From positions 48,580,894-48,644,893 of the forward strand of contig JAJLRJ010000005.1 in assembly GCA_024195265.1 (NCBI GenBank): a stretch of DNA of 64,000 bases, read 5' to 3'. The position numbers were made by a program, and so were the translations under genes. This document shows positions 30,869-40,317 of the stretch, piece after piece (position 1 is the stretch's first letter; each line of letters opens with the position of its first letter). The notes under the pieces are model-generated. The model worked only from the letters and a program-made list of their open reading frames with translations. It had not been told where the DNA came from and did no database searches. The DNA comes from Dendrophyllia cribrosa. Its lineage: Eukaryota > Cnidaria > Anthozoa > Scleractinia > Dendrophylliidae.

Positions 30869-31683
30869 ATGACTCAGCTTTTTGAAATCAAAGTAAATTT
30901 GTCTGACAATCAAAAGAAGAATCTTAGCAATGCTTTCAAAAAAAGGGAAACTATTGTTCTCAGACTATCAAATGAATCTCTTCATGGCAATGACGTTTTA
31001 TATGTACCATCGATGGTGAAGAAGAGATTGGAGAAGAATCGTATGATGAATAAGGGTATGGATATCAAACTTGTTAAAAGTAATATTAGAAAACAGGTTG
31101 GAGGTAGTCTACTAACTTCTATCTTAAGTATTGGAAAGACACTAGCACCAACTATAGGCAAAACCCTTGGGCTATCAGCTCTTGCTGGATTGGCTTCAGA
31201 AGGTGCTTCTCAGATTGTGAAATCAATATCTGGCAAAGGCGTACAGTCGGGTGGTTTTCTCGTACCACAAGACAAAATTAATAAGCTGATAGAATATAAG
31301 CATCTTTTATCTGCGAAACAAAAACAGGATATATTGAATGCCCTTCAATCAGGTTCAGGTGTTCATGTGAAACCAACAAAAACACAATCAGGTGGATTTT
31401 TAGGCACTCTGTTGGCAAGCATTGGTGTTCCACTCCTTCTAAATGCTTTGACTGGTAAAACTGGTAGTGGGGCTCCACGAATGGGAACTAGTAAGAAAAA
31501 AGGGGGTAAGGGAGCTCCGAGAATTGGAATTTATAGACCACCTCCATTTATAGGTTCATGGGATAATCCAATTGGTATGGGTATTAAAAAAAAACTACCA
31601 AAAAAAACAAGTCGGGAGAAGGCATACTATTAGGGAAAAACAGCCCATTCAATGGCATTCCACTTCTAGGAGCAATACTGTAA
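30869..31683 (+). pseudogene. Hydrophobic minor virion protein, element A, frameshifted near the 3' end
   Basis: The reading frame from ATG 30869 gives 254 residues to 31633. It has a short strand-rich N-terminal domain, hydrophobic segments (GGSLLTSILSIGKTLAPTIG, LLASIGVPLLLNAL), Gly-rich linkers, ISGKGVQSGG fitting the adenain rule (about 31222-31240), and RPPPFIGSW. After the A-runs at about 31588-31610 the frame seems wrong: a neighbouring frame carries NSPFNGIPLLGAIL and ends at TAA 31681-31683. A one-base loss in an A-run explains this. The protein may lie under the capsid and touch membranes. Confidence 0.6.
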
Positions 31684-32139
31684 AACCGAAATTCCACAAA
31701 GACATCCCGTTAAGTAATCATGATCTAATAAAATGGTGTAGATATTTAAACATCCCAATCAGTGATGTTCTGTCAAGGGATGAAAGAGTTCCACATAAGC
31801 ATAAACAAGCTTTATTCATTTACAATCTCGAACCCTCATATATGAGTGGAAGCCATTGGGTGGCCACATATGTCAATGACAACGTAATAAATTATTTTGA
31901 CAGTTTTGGTATGCCTTCATTTCAAGAGATCGTAAATCATAGCAAAAGGAAGAATATGACTGTTACATCAAAACAATCAAATCCAAAATATAAAAACGTC
32001 AACATGTGGTTACTTCTGTTTATACTTTCTCAACGAAATGAATAAAGGGAATTCATATTACAATCTATTAGAAGTGTTTGACATATATGACACAATGAAG
32101 AATGAGAGATTCCTCGAACATTATTTTAGAAATATCTAA
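31623..32139 (+). pseudogene. Adenain-like cysteine protease, element A, frameshifted before the catalytic Cys
   Basis: The first frame (within 31572-32045) has PLSNHDLIKWCRYLNIP, ALFIYNLEPSYMSGSHWVATYV with the catalytic His, and INYFDSFG with the Asp. The block carrying the catalytic Cys (TCGYFCLYFLNEMNKG) is in another frame at about 31995-32040, which is open to TAA at 32137-32139. The break lies near 31980-31995. The family (adenovirus protease/Ulp1-like) cleaves capsid and core precursors at (M/I/L)xGx-G. As read, this copy would lack the Cys. No ATG is secure; the start is placed by homology to the family's N-terminal motif. Confidence 0.75.
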
Positions 32140-32150
32140 CTTATATATAT

Positions 32151-32315
32151 ATGACGAAAAGTTATTGTGTTAGACAGAAAAAAGTCACTGAATGTGTACC
32201 AGGAAGCGAACGATATGTGAAAACTAAAAATGGTCGAACTATGTTGAAATGCACTTGCGCTGAATGTGGGGCTACTAAGACACGTTTTGTATCCAATAAA
32301 AAAAATTTAAACTAA
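32151..32315 (+). CDS. Small zinc-ribbon protein (54 aa), element A
   Basis: An ATG directly after TTATATATAT starts a 54-residue protein with YCVRQKKVTECVPGSERYV and KCTCAECGATKTRF. The four cysteines in CxC-x2-C plus upstream C pairs suggest a small zinc ribbon. The gene stands between the protease and PLA2 genes with a 15-bp gap to the latter. The family resembles short zinc-ribbon proteins seen in DNA viruses; function unknown. Confidence 0.6.
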   Translation: MTKSYCVRQKKVTECVPGSERYVKTKNGRTMLKCTCAECGATKTRFVSNKKNLN

Positions 32316-32329
32316 ATAGCCAGTCAGAG

Positions 32330-32938
32330 ATGGCTGGCGGATTTTTAGATATAGAAGGTAGTCACAGTCTTAGTGAAATTGCAGCTAAAAGTGCTTTAAA
32401 AGGTTTGTATAATTTAGGCAGAATCGGAGCATCAAAAGCGGTCAAATCTGATTTTACAAAACAAAAGATTAAAGGAATGGCTAACAAATATCTAGATCAA
32501 GCATTAGATAGTTTGACTTCAGACATTAGCAAGAAACTAGATCCAATACATGGAAGTGGCGTAGACGTTCATGCATTAATTGGTAAATTACCAAAACCAA
32601 AAAGCGGATGGACTCCTGGTCAATACAAATATATGGGGCCATACAATCCTCTTGATAAACAACTTGAATATGATAAGGACACTGGTGAAGTTACCAAATG
32701 GCATGTTAAACCTTATAATAAAGTAGATGAGATCGCGGCACATCATGATATTTGCTATGACATGGGGAAGAACAAAGGAGAATGTGATAAAAGGATGGTT
32801 GAGTCATTAGATAAGATTCCTTATGGTCAGATGCCTAAATGGGGTCAGACGGCACGATTTTTAATTAATACGAAACAAAAATTAGGTCTTGGTGCCAAAC
32901 AAAATAAAAGGAAGCCAAAAAACGGAAAGCGGCGTTGA
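32330..32938 (+). CDS. Parvovirus-type phospholipase A2 domain protein, element A
   Basis: The 202-residue protein has an amphipathic N-terminus, IHGSG at 73-77 (adenain-type site), the calcium-loop-like stretch YKYMGPYNPLDKQL at about 99-112, and KVDEIAAHHDICYD at about 131-144 with the His139-Asp140 pair and Tyr143. A lysine-rich tail follows. The layout is that of the VP1-unique PLA2 of parvoviruses, also found in adintoviruses, which opens endosomal membranes. The loop has Gly-Pro-Tyr where GPG is usual, so activity is uncertain. Its stop codon overlaps the start of the integrase frame. Confidence 0.75.
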   Translation: MAGGFLDIEGSHSLSEIAAKSALKGLYNLGRIGASKAVKSDFTKQKIKGMANKYLDQALDSLTSDISKKLDPIHGSGVDVHALIGKLPKPKSGWTPGQYKYMGPYNPLDKQLEYDKDTGEVTKWHVKPYNKVDEIAAHHDICYDMGKNKGECDKRMVESLDKIPYGQMPKWGQTARFLINTKQKLGLGAKQNKRKPKNGKRR

Positions 32939-33882
32939 GTAAAAATGATTGGGCTCAACAATTAGCTGATGAATTACATAAACCAATCAAACGAAAATTT
33001 AAAACAAGAAGAGTTATTGTTAATGGAATAGATGATATTTGGAGCGCTGACCTTGTAGAAATGCAGAAGTTTTCAAAATGGAATAAAGGATATAGATATT
33101 TATTAAATATCATTGATGTGTTTTCGAAATTTGCTTGGAGCATTCCTATTAAAAATAAAACAGGTAATACAATTACTGAATCATTTGATGATGTTATTAA
33201 AAAATCCAAACGGAAACCTAAATTTATTTGGGTAGACCAAGGGTCTGAATTCTATAATAAAACTTTCAAAGACTGGCTAAAGAAAAATAATATTGAGATG
33301 TATTCTACTTTCAATGAAGGTAAAGCTGTTGTTATTGAGAGATTAAACAGAACATTAAAATCTAAAATGTGGAAACAATTTACAGCTCAAAATACAACAC
33401 AATATTTAGACATGTTACCAAAACTATTAAATGAATACAACAGTACAAAGCATTCAAGCATTAAAATGAAACCTATTGAAGCATCTATGAAAAAGAATGA
33501 AGGAACTGTTTATTTCAATCTATATGATATGGAACTATTGTCATATAAACCAAAATTTAAAGTTGGTGATAAAGTTCGAATATCTAAATATAAGAGAAAA
33601 ACATTTGACAAAGGATACACTCCAAACTGGACAGAGGAGATATTCATAGTTGATAAAATTCAATACACAAATCCAATCACTTATAAATTAAAGGATCTCA
33701 ATGATGAACTAATAGAAGGATCTTTCTACCAACCTGAATTATTAAAAGCTAAACAGGATGTTTTCCGTATTGATAAGGTCATCAAACGAGATTATAAAAA
33801 GAAACAAGCATTAGTTTCTTGGTCTGGTTATCCAAAAGAGTTTGATTCATGGGTACCTCTGAGTGATGTTAAAAATATCTAA
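32935..33882 (+). CDS. Retroviral-type integrase with C-terminal chromodomain, element A; start codon not ATG
   Basis: The frame encodes about 315 residues. The RNase H-fold core has IWSADLVEM (Asp39), FIWVDQGSEFYNKT (Asp101) and AVVIERLNRTLK (Glu135). The C-terminus has VFRIDKVIKRDYKKK and ALVSWSGYPKEFDSWVP, a chromodomain. It joins the terminal repeats to host DNA with a 6-bp stagger. The frame opens at a TAA at 32905. The first codons read AALSKNDWAQQLADELHKPIKR with TTG at 32935 where an ATG would be expected, and the first ATG (33061) lies beyond the first catalytic Asp. The start codon may have been lost, or the protein is made by another route. Confidence 0.85.
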   Translation: MSKNDWAQQLADELHKPIKRKFKTRRVIVNGIDDIWSADLVEMQKFSKWNKGYRYLLNIIDVFSKFAWSIPIKNKTGNTITESFDDVIKKSKRKPKFIWVDQGSEFYNKTFKDWLKKNNIEMYSTFNEGKAVVIERLNRTLKSKMWKQFTAQNTTQYLDMLPKLLNEYNSTKHSSIKMKPIEASMKKNEGTVYFNLYDMELLSYKPKFKVGDKVRISKYKRKTFDKGYTPNWTEEIFIVDKIQYTNPITYKLKDLNDELIEGSFYQPELLKAKQDVFRIDKVIKRDYKKKQALVSWSGYPKEFDSWVPLSDVKNI

Positions 33883-33896
33883 CGTTTATATATATC

Positions 33897-34283
33897 ATGA
33901 GTGGCATTGAGAAATATATCAAAAAAATAAATTTTCAAATTCATGAATGTGAAGATGAAAAAGACAATCTTCATGATAAAATATATGATAATGAGCGTAG
34001 ATTGGATCTGTTACAATATAAAAAGAAATTATTGAAACTTTATCATAAAAAAATACATGAAATGGATGAAGATATAACATTGAAACAGTTATTGAATATT
34101 ATCTGCAATGAGATAGAAAACAATAGATACGATGATGAATGTAATGTGTTGAAACAAACCAAAGTTGATAATGTCAAATATCTCAAACGTGAAAATAATA
34201 TTTTTACACCTGTGATTACAACAAGTAATGCAAATTTCGAGAGATTGAGAGACATTCATTTGATTAATGAGACTTGGCTTTAA
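33897..34283 (+). CDS. Coiled-coil protein of unknown function, element A
   Basis: The 128-residue protein is largely charged helix with heptad-like spacing (KYIKKINFQIHECEDEKDNL, RLDLLQYKKKLLKLYHKKIH) and a short C-terminal extension. The ATG follows TTTATATATATC. No motif is recognised. Confidence 0.55.
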   Translation: MSGIEKYIKKINFQIHECEDEKDNLHDKIYDNERRLDLLQYKKKLLKLYHKKIHEMDEDITLKQLLNIICNEIENNRYDDECNVLKQTKVDNVKYLKRENNIFTPVITTSNANFERLRDIHLINETWL

Positions 34284-34489
34284 AAAAGGTTTAAAAAGAT
34301 GTTACTATTTACAAGTATCCCAGAAATTTCTGAGATATTTATATCTTTGCATTCGCTATTCATTGGTAGCCAAAAATATATAATTGTTTCTGGCTATTAC
34401 GCAATAATGCAAAATATATAATTCTTGACCAATATTATCCGCACTATTATGAAACTATTTAAAATAATATCTATAGTATAGTATTATAT
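34284..34489. promoter_or_regulatory. Intergenic promoter region, element A
   Basis: The 206 bp between the coiled-coil gene and the zinc-finger gene carry several AAAATATATAA words and end in a TATTATATATGG start context. A similar ACTATTTAAAA-ATCTATAG word occurs before both the zinc-finger gene and PolB (about 34454 and 34831), suggesting a shared element for these two genes. Confidence 0.4.
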
Positions 34490-34750
34490 ATGGAAAATCA
34501 AAATGTTAAGAGAGGTCGCGGTAGACCAAAAGTTTTCACAACAGAAGAACTAAAAAAACATAAAACCTTATGTATGTTAAATAAAGAGTGGTATTGTAAT
34601 GTTTGTAAAAATGATAAAAATTATACACTTGCAGGGAAATGGTGTCACTTGAAAACAAAAAAGCATATGAAGAATGTAAATGTCAACAATATAATGCAAC
34701 GAATCATCAACATAACACAAAAAAATAATCCAAATTACACACAAAATTAA
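34490..34750 (+). CDS. AT-hook plus C2H2-like zinc finger protein (86 aa), element A
   Basis: The N-terminus holds RGRGRPK, an AT-hook that would bind A+T-rich DNA in the minor groove. WYCNVCKNDKNYTLAGKWCH with a downstream KKH forms a C2H2-like finger. The AT-rich genome of element A would be a natural target, so it may act in replication, packaging or transcription control. TAGTATTATATATGG marks the start region. Confidence 0.55.
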   Translation: MENQNVKRGRGRPKVFTTEELKKHKTLCMLNKEWYCNVCKNDKNYTLAGKWCHLKTKKHMKNVNVNNIMQRIINITQKNNPNYTQN

Positions 34751-34866
34751 TTCTTTTCATAGTTATAGTTCGAAGGATCCATGATTGGATTATTTGAATT
34801 CTCGACTATATTTAAACGCACATTTGTAAAACTATTTAAAAGATTATCTATAGAATTATTATATAT

Positions 34867-37800
34867 ATGAAATCAGAAAAATCTAACCTTGTAGATATGA
34901 ATAAGAGTGATCTTGAAAAACTTAGTAAATCTCAACTCATTAAATTGCTATTAAAGCAACAGAATAAAAAGCCTAAAATCATCATTGTGGATGACGAAAA
35001 ACAACGTAGGAGACCAGTTCCTACACCGAGAAAATCTGTTAGGGATATGGTCAAAAACTATGAAGATAATATCATTTTACCACCAGTGCCAGCACCTAGA
35101 ACTATTAAACCAGTGCCAGCACCTAGAACTATTAAACCAGTGCCAGCATCTAGAACTTACAAACCAGTGCCAGCACCTAGAACTAAGATAGAGCAGACAG
35201 ACAAAGCTCTTAAAGGCTATACAAAGTCTTATGAAATAGACATAAAAAACAACAAAGACCCACTAATGCAACTACAAAACACAAGAAAGGCTGTTGCATA
35301 CCATATGATCAGTGTATTAACATCAATGAAAGGATTAAAATTCGTTGAAACGCTTAAGGTAACATTTACAAAAATATCAAATGGAGAAACAGTGCCTAAG
35401 ACTGCATATTTTAACAGTGTGGCTCAGACGATTATTAACCACATAGAAATCGCTGAAGCGTTACAATTGTCTAAACAACAGATATTAAATAGTGTAGCTC
35501 AATGGATTTCTGAGGGTTCTGGATGGACAATAAGATCTATTGACAACCACTATATTAATATTGTTAAATACGAACCATTAAAGGGATCATCTTACATTCA
35601 ATTACCTTCAGAACTAAGAAATAGTGCTAAGGGATTGATAAACATGAAAAATAAAGACAATGAGTGTTTTAGATGGTGTCATATAAGGTACTTGAACCCT
35701 CAAGACAAATATCCACAGAGAATCAAAAAAGTCGACAAAGATTTTATTGAAAAATTAGATTACTCTGGAATTCAATTCCCAGTGACTGTCAAACTGTATA
35801 ATAAAATAGGAAAACAAAATGAAATCAATATCAATGTATTCGGTTATGAAGAAAAGCAACCATATCCTATCTATGTATCCAAAGAAAAGTACGAAGATCA
35901 TATGAACTTGTTATTGATCACAGAAAACGAAAACAAACATTATGTATTAATAAAAGACTTCAATAAATTCATGTACAATCAGACGAAACACGAACACAGA
36001 AAACATTTTTGCATGCATTGTCTACAATGCTTCAGTTCTGAAACAATCCTTAATAATCATAAAGAAAACTGTATTGTAATTAATGGTAAACAAGCTGTAA
36101 AAATGCCTGAAAAAGATAATAACATATTAAAATTTAACAATTATCATAAACAGTTAGCTGTTCCATTTGTAATCTATGCTGATTTTGAGGCTATTACAGA
36201 AAAAGTACAAGGATGTCAACCAAACAATGATAAATCATATACTGAATCATATCAAAAACATAAAGACTGTGGATATGGATACAAAGTTGTCTGTTGCTAT
36301 GATGATAAATACAGTAAACCAGTTCAGGTCTATAGAGGCGAAAGAGCTGTATACAAATTCATGGAAGCTATGCTGGAGGAAGTTAAATATTGTAAGAAGG
36401 TTATGAAAAAAGAATTCAATAAACCATTAAGAATGACCAAAGACGATGAAGAAGAATTCCAAAAAGCTGATAAATGCCACATATGCGAGAAAGAATATAA
36501 CAAAACCGATCTAAGAGTAAGAGATCACTGTCATATCACTGGTCAGTACAGAGGATCCGCTCATCAAGATTGTAATTTAAAACTCAGAATAAAACCAGAA
36601 TAAATTAAAATACCTGTGATATTCCATAATCTCCGTGGGTATGACTCTCATTTTATCATGCAAGAGATCGGTGAAATAGTCAAGAAGCATACATATACAA
36701 ATAAAAAAGGTGAAAAATGTCAAATGAATATCAATGCAATTCCGAATAATATGGAAAAGTATATGGCTTTCATGTTGGGTAATCACTTAACCTTTCTCGA
36801 TAGTTTCCAATTCATGAGCTCTGGTTTGGAAAAACTAGTGAGTAATCTACCAAGAAAATCATTAAAATATACCTCTCAAAAATTCAAAGGTAAAAAGCTT
36901 GATCTGATGGCTAGAAAAGGAGTATACCCTTACGACTACATGGACAGTTTTGACAAATTCAATGAAAAGCTACCAACAAAAGAAGACTTTTATAGTATTC
37001 TAAATAACCAACATATTAGTAATGAAGACTATAAACATGCTCAAACTGTTTGGGAAACATTCTCTATCAAAAACATGGGAGAATACCATAACTTATATCT
37101 TAAATCTGACATCCTTCTATTAGCGGATGTATTTGAAAACTTTCGAAAGACCTGCCTGCAATACTACAAACTTGACCCCTGTCACTATTTCACAAGTCCG
37201 GGTCTTAGTTGGGATGCTATGCTAAAAATGACTGATATCAAATTGGAACTGATGACTGATATTGACATGTTTCAATTCATTGAAAAGGGTATGAGAGGTG
37301 GTATTTCTTATATAGCTAATCGATATGGAAAATCAAATAACAAGTACATGAAAACATATGATGAGAAGGCGCCCTCAAAGTATATCATGTATCTTGATGC
37401 CAACAATCTGTATGGTTGGGCAATGAGTCAATACCTTCCAACTGGAGGTTTTAGATGGATGACAGAAAAACAAATTGATAAGATAGACTTAGCTAAGTAC
37501 AAAGAAGATGGAAACAAAGGTTTAATACTAGAAGTTGACTTGAAATATCCTAAAGAACTACACAACCTCCATAATGACTACCCGCTAGGACCGGAAAAAG
37601 TCAAAGTAACTACAAACATGTTATCAGAATATTGTAAAAAAATAGCAGAAAAATATAATATATCAACTGGTTTAGTTCATAAATTGATACCAACATTAAG
37701 CAACAAAGAAAAATATGTTCTACACTATAGAAACCTTCAATTATATACAGATCTTGGATTGAAAATAACTAAAGTCCACCGAGTGCTTGAATTTGATCAG

Positions 37801-38661
37801 TCCGCATGGTTGAAGCAATATATTGATTTCAACACTCAGAAAAGAACTAATGCTAAAAATTCTTTTGAGAAAGACTTCTTCAAACTAATGAACAATTCAG
37901 TCTTCGGAAAAACAATGGAAAATATCAGAAAACGAGTAGATGTGAGACTAGTTACTGATGAGAAAAAACTATTAAAAATGGCTGCTAAACCAACATATGT
38001 GAGCAGTAAGATATTCAATGAAAACCTAGTAGCTGTTCATAAGATTAAGGAAACACTTATCCTAAACAGGCCGGCATATGTTGGTATGTGCATCTTAGAT
38101 CTAAGCAAGACGTTAATGTATGATTTTCATTACAACTACATTAAAAAGAAGTATGGAGACAAAGCTAAGCTACTATTTACCGACACCGATAGTCTTACAT
38201 ATGAAATCGAAGCTGAAGATGTCTACTCAGACTTCTGGAAGGATAAAAATAGATTCGATAACAGTGATTATGCTCAAGATTCACAATATTTTGACAAGAC
38301 AAATAAAAAAGTAATTGGTAAATTCAAAGATGAGGCAGCAGGTATACCAATAACCGAATTCGTCGGATTGAGATCGAAAATGTATAGTTATATAAAAGAC
38401 AACCAAAAAGGAGGAAAGACTGCTAAGGGAATCAAAAAGAATATTATCAAAAATAATATCAAGCATCAAGATTATAAAGAAACGTTATTAGGAAATAAAC
38501 AGATGCATCACACTATGAAAACAATAAGAAGTCAAAACCATCAATTAGGAAGTTATGAAATCAATAAAGTATCACTCAGCTGTTTCGATGACAAAAGATA
38601 TATACTGGAAGATGGTATAAATTCATATGCTTATGGACATTATAAAATGAAAAAGAATTAA
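34867..38661 (+). pseudogene. Protein-primed-type family B DNA polymerase, element A; in-frame TAA
   Basis: The frame of 1265 codons is open except for TAA at 36601-36603 (codon 579). The N-terminal part has a Pro-rich repeat block (four PVPAPRTIK-like units, 35088-35195), a conserved helical region, a C2H2-type finger (FCMHCLQCF then NNHKENC), the exonuclease motif VIYADFEA, and a zinc site (CHICEKEYN). After the stop come exonuclease motif II (FHNLRGYDSHF), palm motif A (YLDANNLYGW), KLMNNSVFGKTMEN and motif C (LLFTDTDSL). The polymerase copies the element from its ends using a protein primer. The stop lies between the exonuclease motifs, so neither piece alone should be active. A single base change would account for it. 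The ATG follows TTATATATATG. Confidence 0.9.
35088..35195 (+). repeat. 27-bp tandem repeat encoding PVPAPRTIK, inside PolB
   Basis: Four copies of CCAGTGCCAGCACCTAGAAC with a variable ATTAAA or TACAAA tail follow one another in frame. The encoded PxxxPR words resemble ligands of CIN85-type SH3 domains. Confidence 0.75.
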
Positions 38662-38697
38662 ATCAAAAATAACTTTCCTTAATTCAATCCTGTGTAG

Positions 38698-38958
38698 ACT
38701 TCCTGTGTTTCCGAGAATTGTGTCACGCAAAGGATTCTATTATGTGGAATCACGCAATGAAACAAACGCACCATTTGTTTTAATTAACATATAGTTTCAT
38801 TTGATTTTACCATTTAATATTTCCATATTTTTTAATCTGATTTTTCCATGTGATTATTCCATGTGATTGTGCCATCAGATGGGAAGTAGTTATAGAGTTG
38901 GCTTGGTATCAGATCAGTTTCGCAAAACTGATCTGGTACCGCCAACTCTATAACTACT
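38698..38958. repeat. Right terminal inverted repeat of element A
   Basis: This is the inverted partner of 21895-22140. It is slightly longer (261 against 246 bp) because of small insertions in its inner third. The last 74 bases (38885-38958) form the same self-complementary hairpin as the left end, with 18-bp outer stems. PolB ends 37 bp inside it. Confidence 0.92.
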
Positions 38959-38964
38959 AACAAC
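38959..38964. repeat. Target-site duplication AACAAC, right copy
   Basis: This matches 21889-21894. Element B sequence resumes in frame at 38965. Confidence 0.9.
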
Positions 38965-40026
38965 CGGCTGTGGAATCTCGCGTGACATTCTCTTCGATAA
39001 GAACTCCAGTCTATCCCTAACCCCCCAGCTCCGGTCGTTTTACCGGTTTCACGTTTATTTCACAACAAGGCGAATACTCTACCAGATGGGTGGGGAACAA
39101 AGCGTGAGTGCTTTGCCAGACGACCCCCCATTTTCCCAGAAAGATAACAAATACAACATCGACGCGTACAAGAAGATTTGCATAGAGTTCGGCATCGACC
39201 CCAGTTCTGACTTCCGTTTCACATACGGCAAGAACCACGGTCTTGGGAATGTCTACATTTGGGCTTATGGAGAGGGCCCCATCTCTACTGATTACACCTA
39301 TCCAGACCCCGATCTAGTTCTGTTCAATGATGAGCGCGTGACTGACAGAAAAGACCCCAATTATCGCGCCAATGGAATATCTTTCGTTCGCAACGACCAA
39401 GGGGCTGACATCCAGTTCGAGCACTTTGTGCCAAATTACGCACAGGGGCTAACACAGCCAGGGCTCGCGCGTTTGAACCAATCAATCGAGGTCTTTGTGT
39501 ACTGCATTCTTGGCTCACAAGCCAAAACCCGCAGCAGCATCATTGGAAGAGGAGGCCGGGCGTTCGAAACGCAGAGAGTATTCCTCACCCATCTAGAGGA
39601 GGCCATAATACTGAACGACATCGCAACAAGCGTACAGCGTTACCAGCTTGCCATCCAAGCAACGAAAGTGCGTTTAGACTTTGCGACAGCACCCGGAAGC
39701 TGGCTCATGCCATCACACATGATTATCAACACAGAGAGCGTGATCGGGTATAACAACAATCTACAGGAGGGCACAAAAAAAGCCTCCCTCCGCCACATGG
39801 ACGGTGGACTAACAAAGATTAATCCACCAAACAGTCACCCATCAAACCCGATACATAAACAGGCCACACAGGCACAGGGCATCGCGCCCAAACCAAGGGC
39901 CACACCCACACCACAACCCGCATCACAGCCCACGCCACAACCAACCCCCGCACCACAGCCCGACTCACATCACGTAAACAAGGCACTCATTGCTGTGGGC
40001 GCGCTTGCTTTGGCAGGCCTTTTCGT

Positions 40027-40296
40027 TTGGTCGAGATAAGTGTTCAAGACTTCGAACGCTTGGTGATCCTTTCAACAAGGAAGGCCACTGTGCTTTCCAA
40101 GCTTTTGGATGAATTGCACAAACACACACTTGATGCGCAAAACAAAATTATCAAAGCCGCTGGTGAGGAAGATCTGCGCCTCATGCTTCTCAACAGATAT
40201 CCATTGCAGTTGAATTCTATGCCAGACACCATGGCGGGGCTTATAGGAGAGCTTGAAACCATTTTGCCCGACATCAAGAGAATTATTGAAAAATAA
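40027..40296 (+). CDS. Helical protein overlapping the end of the split gene, element B; start unclear
   Basis: The frame encodes about 89 residues (VEISVQDFERLVILSTRKAT onward) predicted to be helical, ending IKRIIEK. It overlaps the last codons of the upstream gene in the -1 frame and has no ATG before residue ~58. It may be made by frameshifting, from a non-ATG start, or may have lost its ATG. The downstream gene starts 21 bp later after CATATATACC. Confidence 0.45.
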   Translation: MVEISVQDFERLVILSTRKATVLSKLLDELHKHTLDAQNKIIKAAGEEDLRLMLLNRYPLQLNSMPDTMAGLIGELETILPDIKRIIEK

Positions 40297-40317
40297 AAAA
40301 ACACATATATACCCCTG

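Larger units (their letters stand above)
21895..38958. mobile_element. Element A: complete 17-kb AT-rich Polinton/adintovirus-like element
   Basis: The element is bounded by inverted repeats (21895-22140 and 38698-38958) starting AG and ending CT, flanked by AACAAC duplications. Leftward genes: hydrophobic helical protein, GPG/HD protein, fibre, ATPase. Rightward genes: VLTF3-like, PPxY minor protein, penton, basic minor protein, major capsid protein, hydrophobic minor protein, protease, zinc-ribbon protein, PLA2, chromodomain integrase, coiled-coil protein, AT-hook zinc-finger protein, PolB. The gene set is that of an adintovirus/Polinton-type virus that can integrate. It is much richer in A+T than element B. 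At least six genes carry breaks, although the inverted repeats look nearly unchanged. Confidence 0.92.
21203..40039 (+). pseudogene. Long element-B gene split by insertion of element A
   Basis: The left part (21203-21894) encodes 231 residues starting MFGRRPGGIFPNSNLG, with a Pro/Tyr-rich N-terminus. The right part begins at 38965 and runs to TAA at 40037-40039. Both halves are in the same frame across the AACAAC target duplication, so the ancestral product had about 590 residues. The right half (frame from 38965; first ATG 39086) contains a folded part with RLNQSIEVFVYCILGSQ and SVQRYQLAIQATKVRLDFA, a Pro/Thr/Gln-rich stretch, and a C-terminal membrane helix (ALIAVGALALAGLFVW). I recognise no family. 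Size and position make it a candidate virion protein of B, possibly membrane-anchored. Element A (21895-38958) now separates the halves, so no full protein can be made without splicing. Confidence 0.75.

Noticed and set aside
32330..32938. Endogenous parvovirus insertion based on the PLA2 motif
   Set aside because: The gene lies in the middle of element A's rightward cluster with matching composition and start context, and no parvovirus NS or VP genes are near.
27371..36603. Reassigned stop codons (TAG/TAA read as amino acids) in element A
   Set aside because: Most element genes end at TAA without internal stops, and frameshifts occur as well, so ordinary mutation or sequence error explains the pattern better.
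21895..38958. Element A as a retrotransposon because of its integrase
   Set aside because: It has no reverse transcriptase or LTRs; PolB, capsid genes, inverted repeats and 6-bp duplication define a Polinton.
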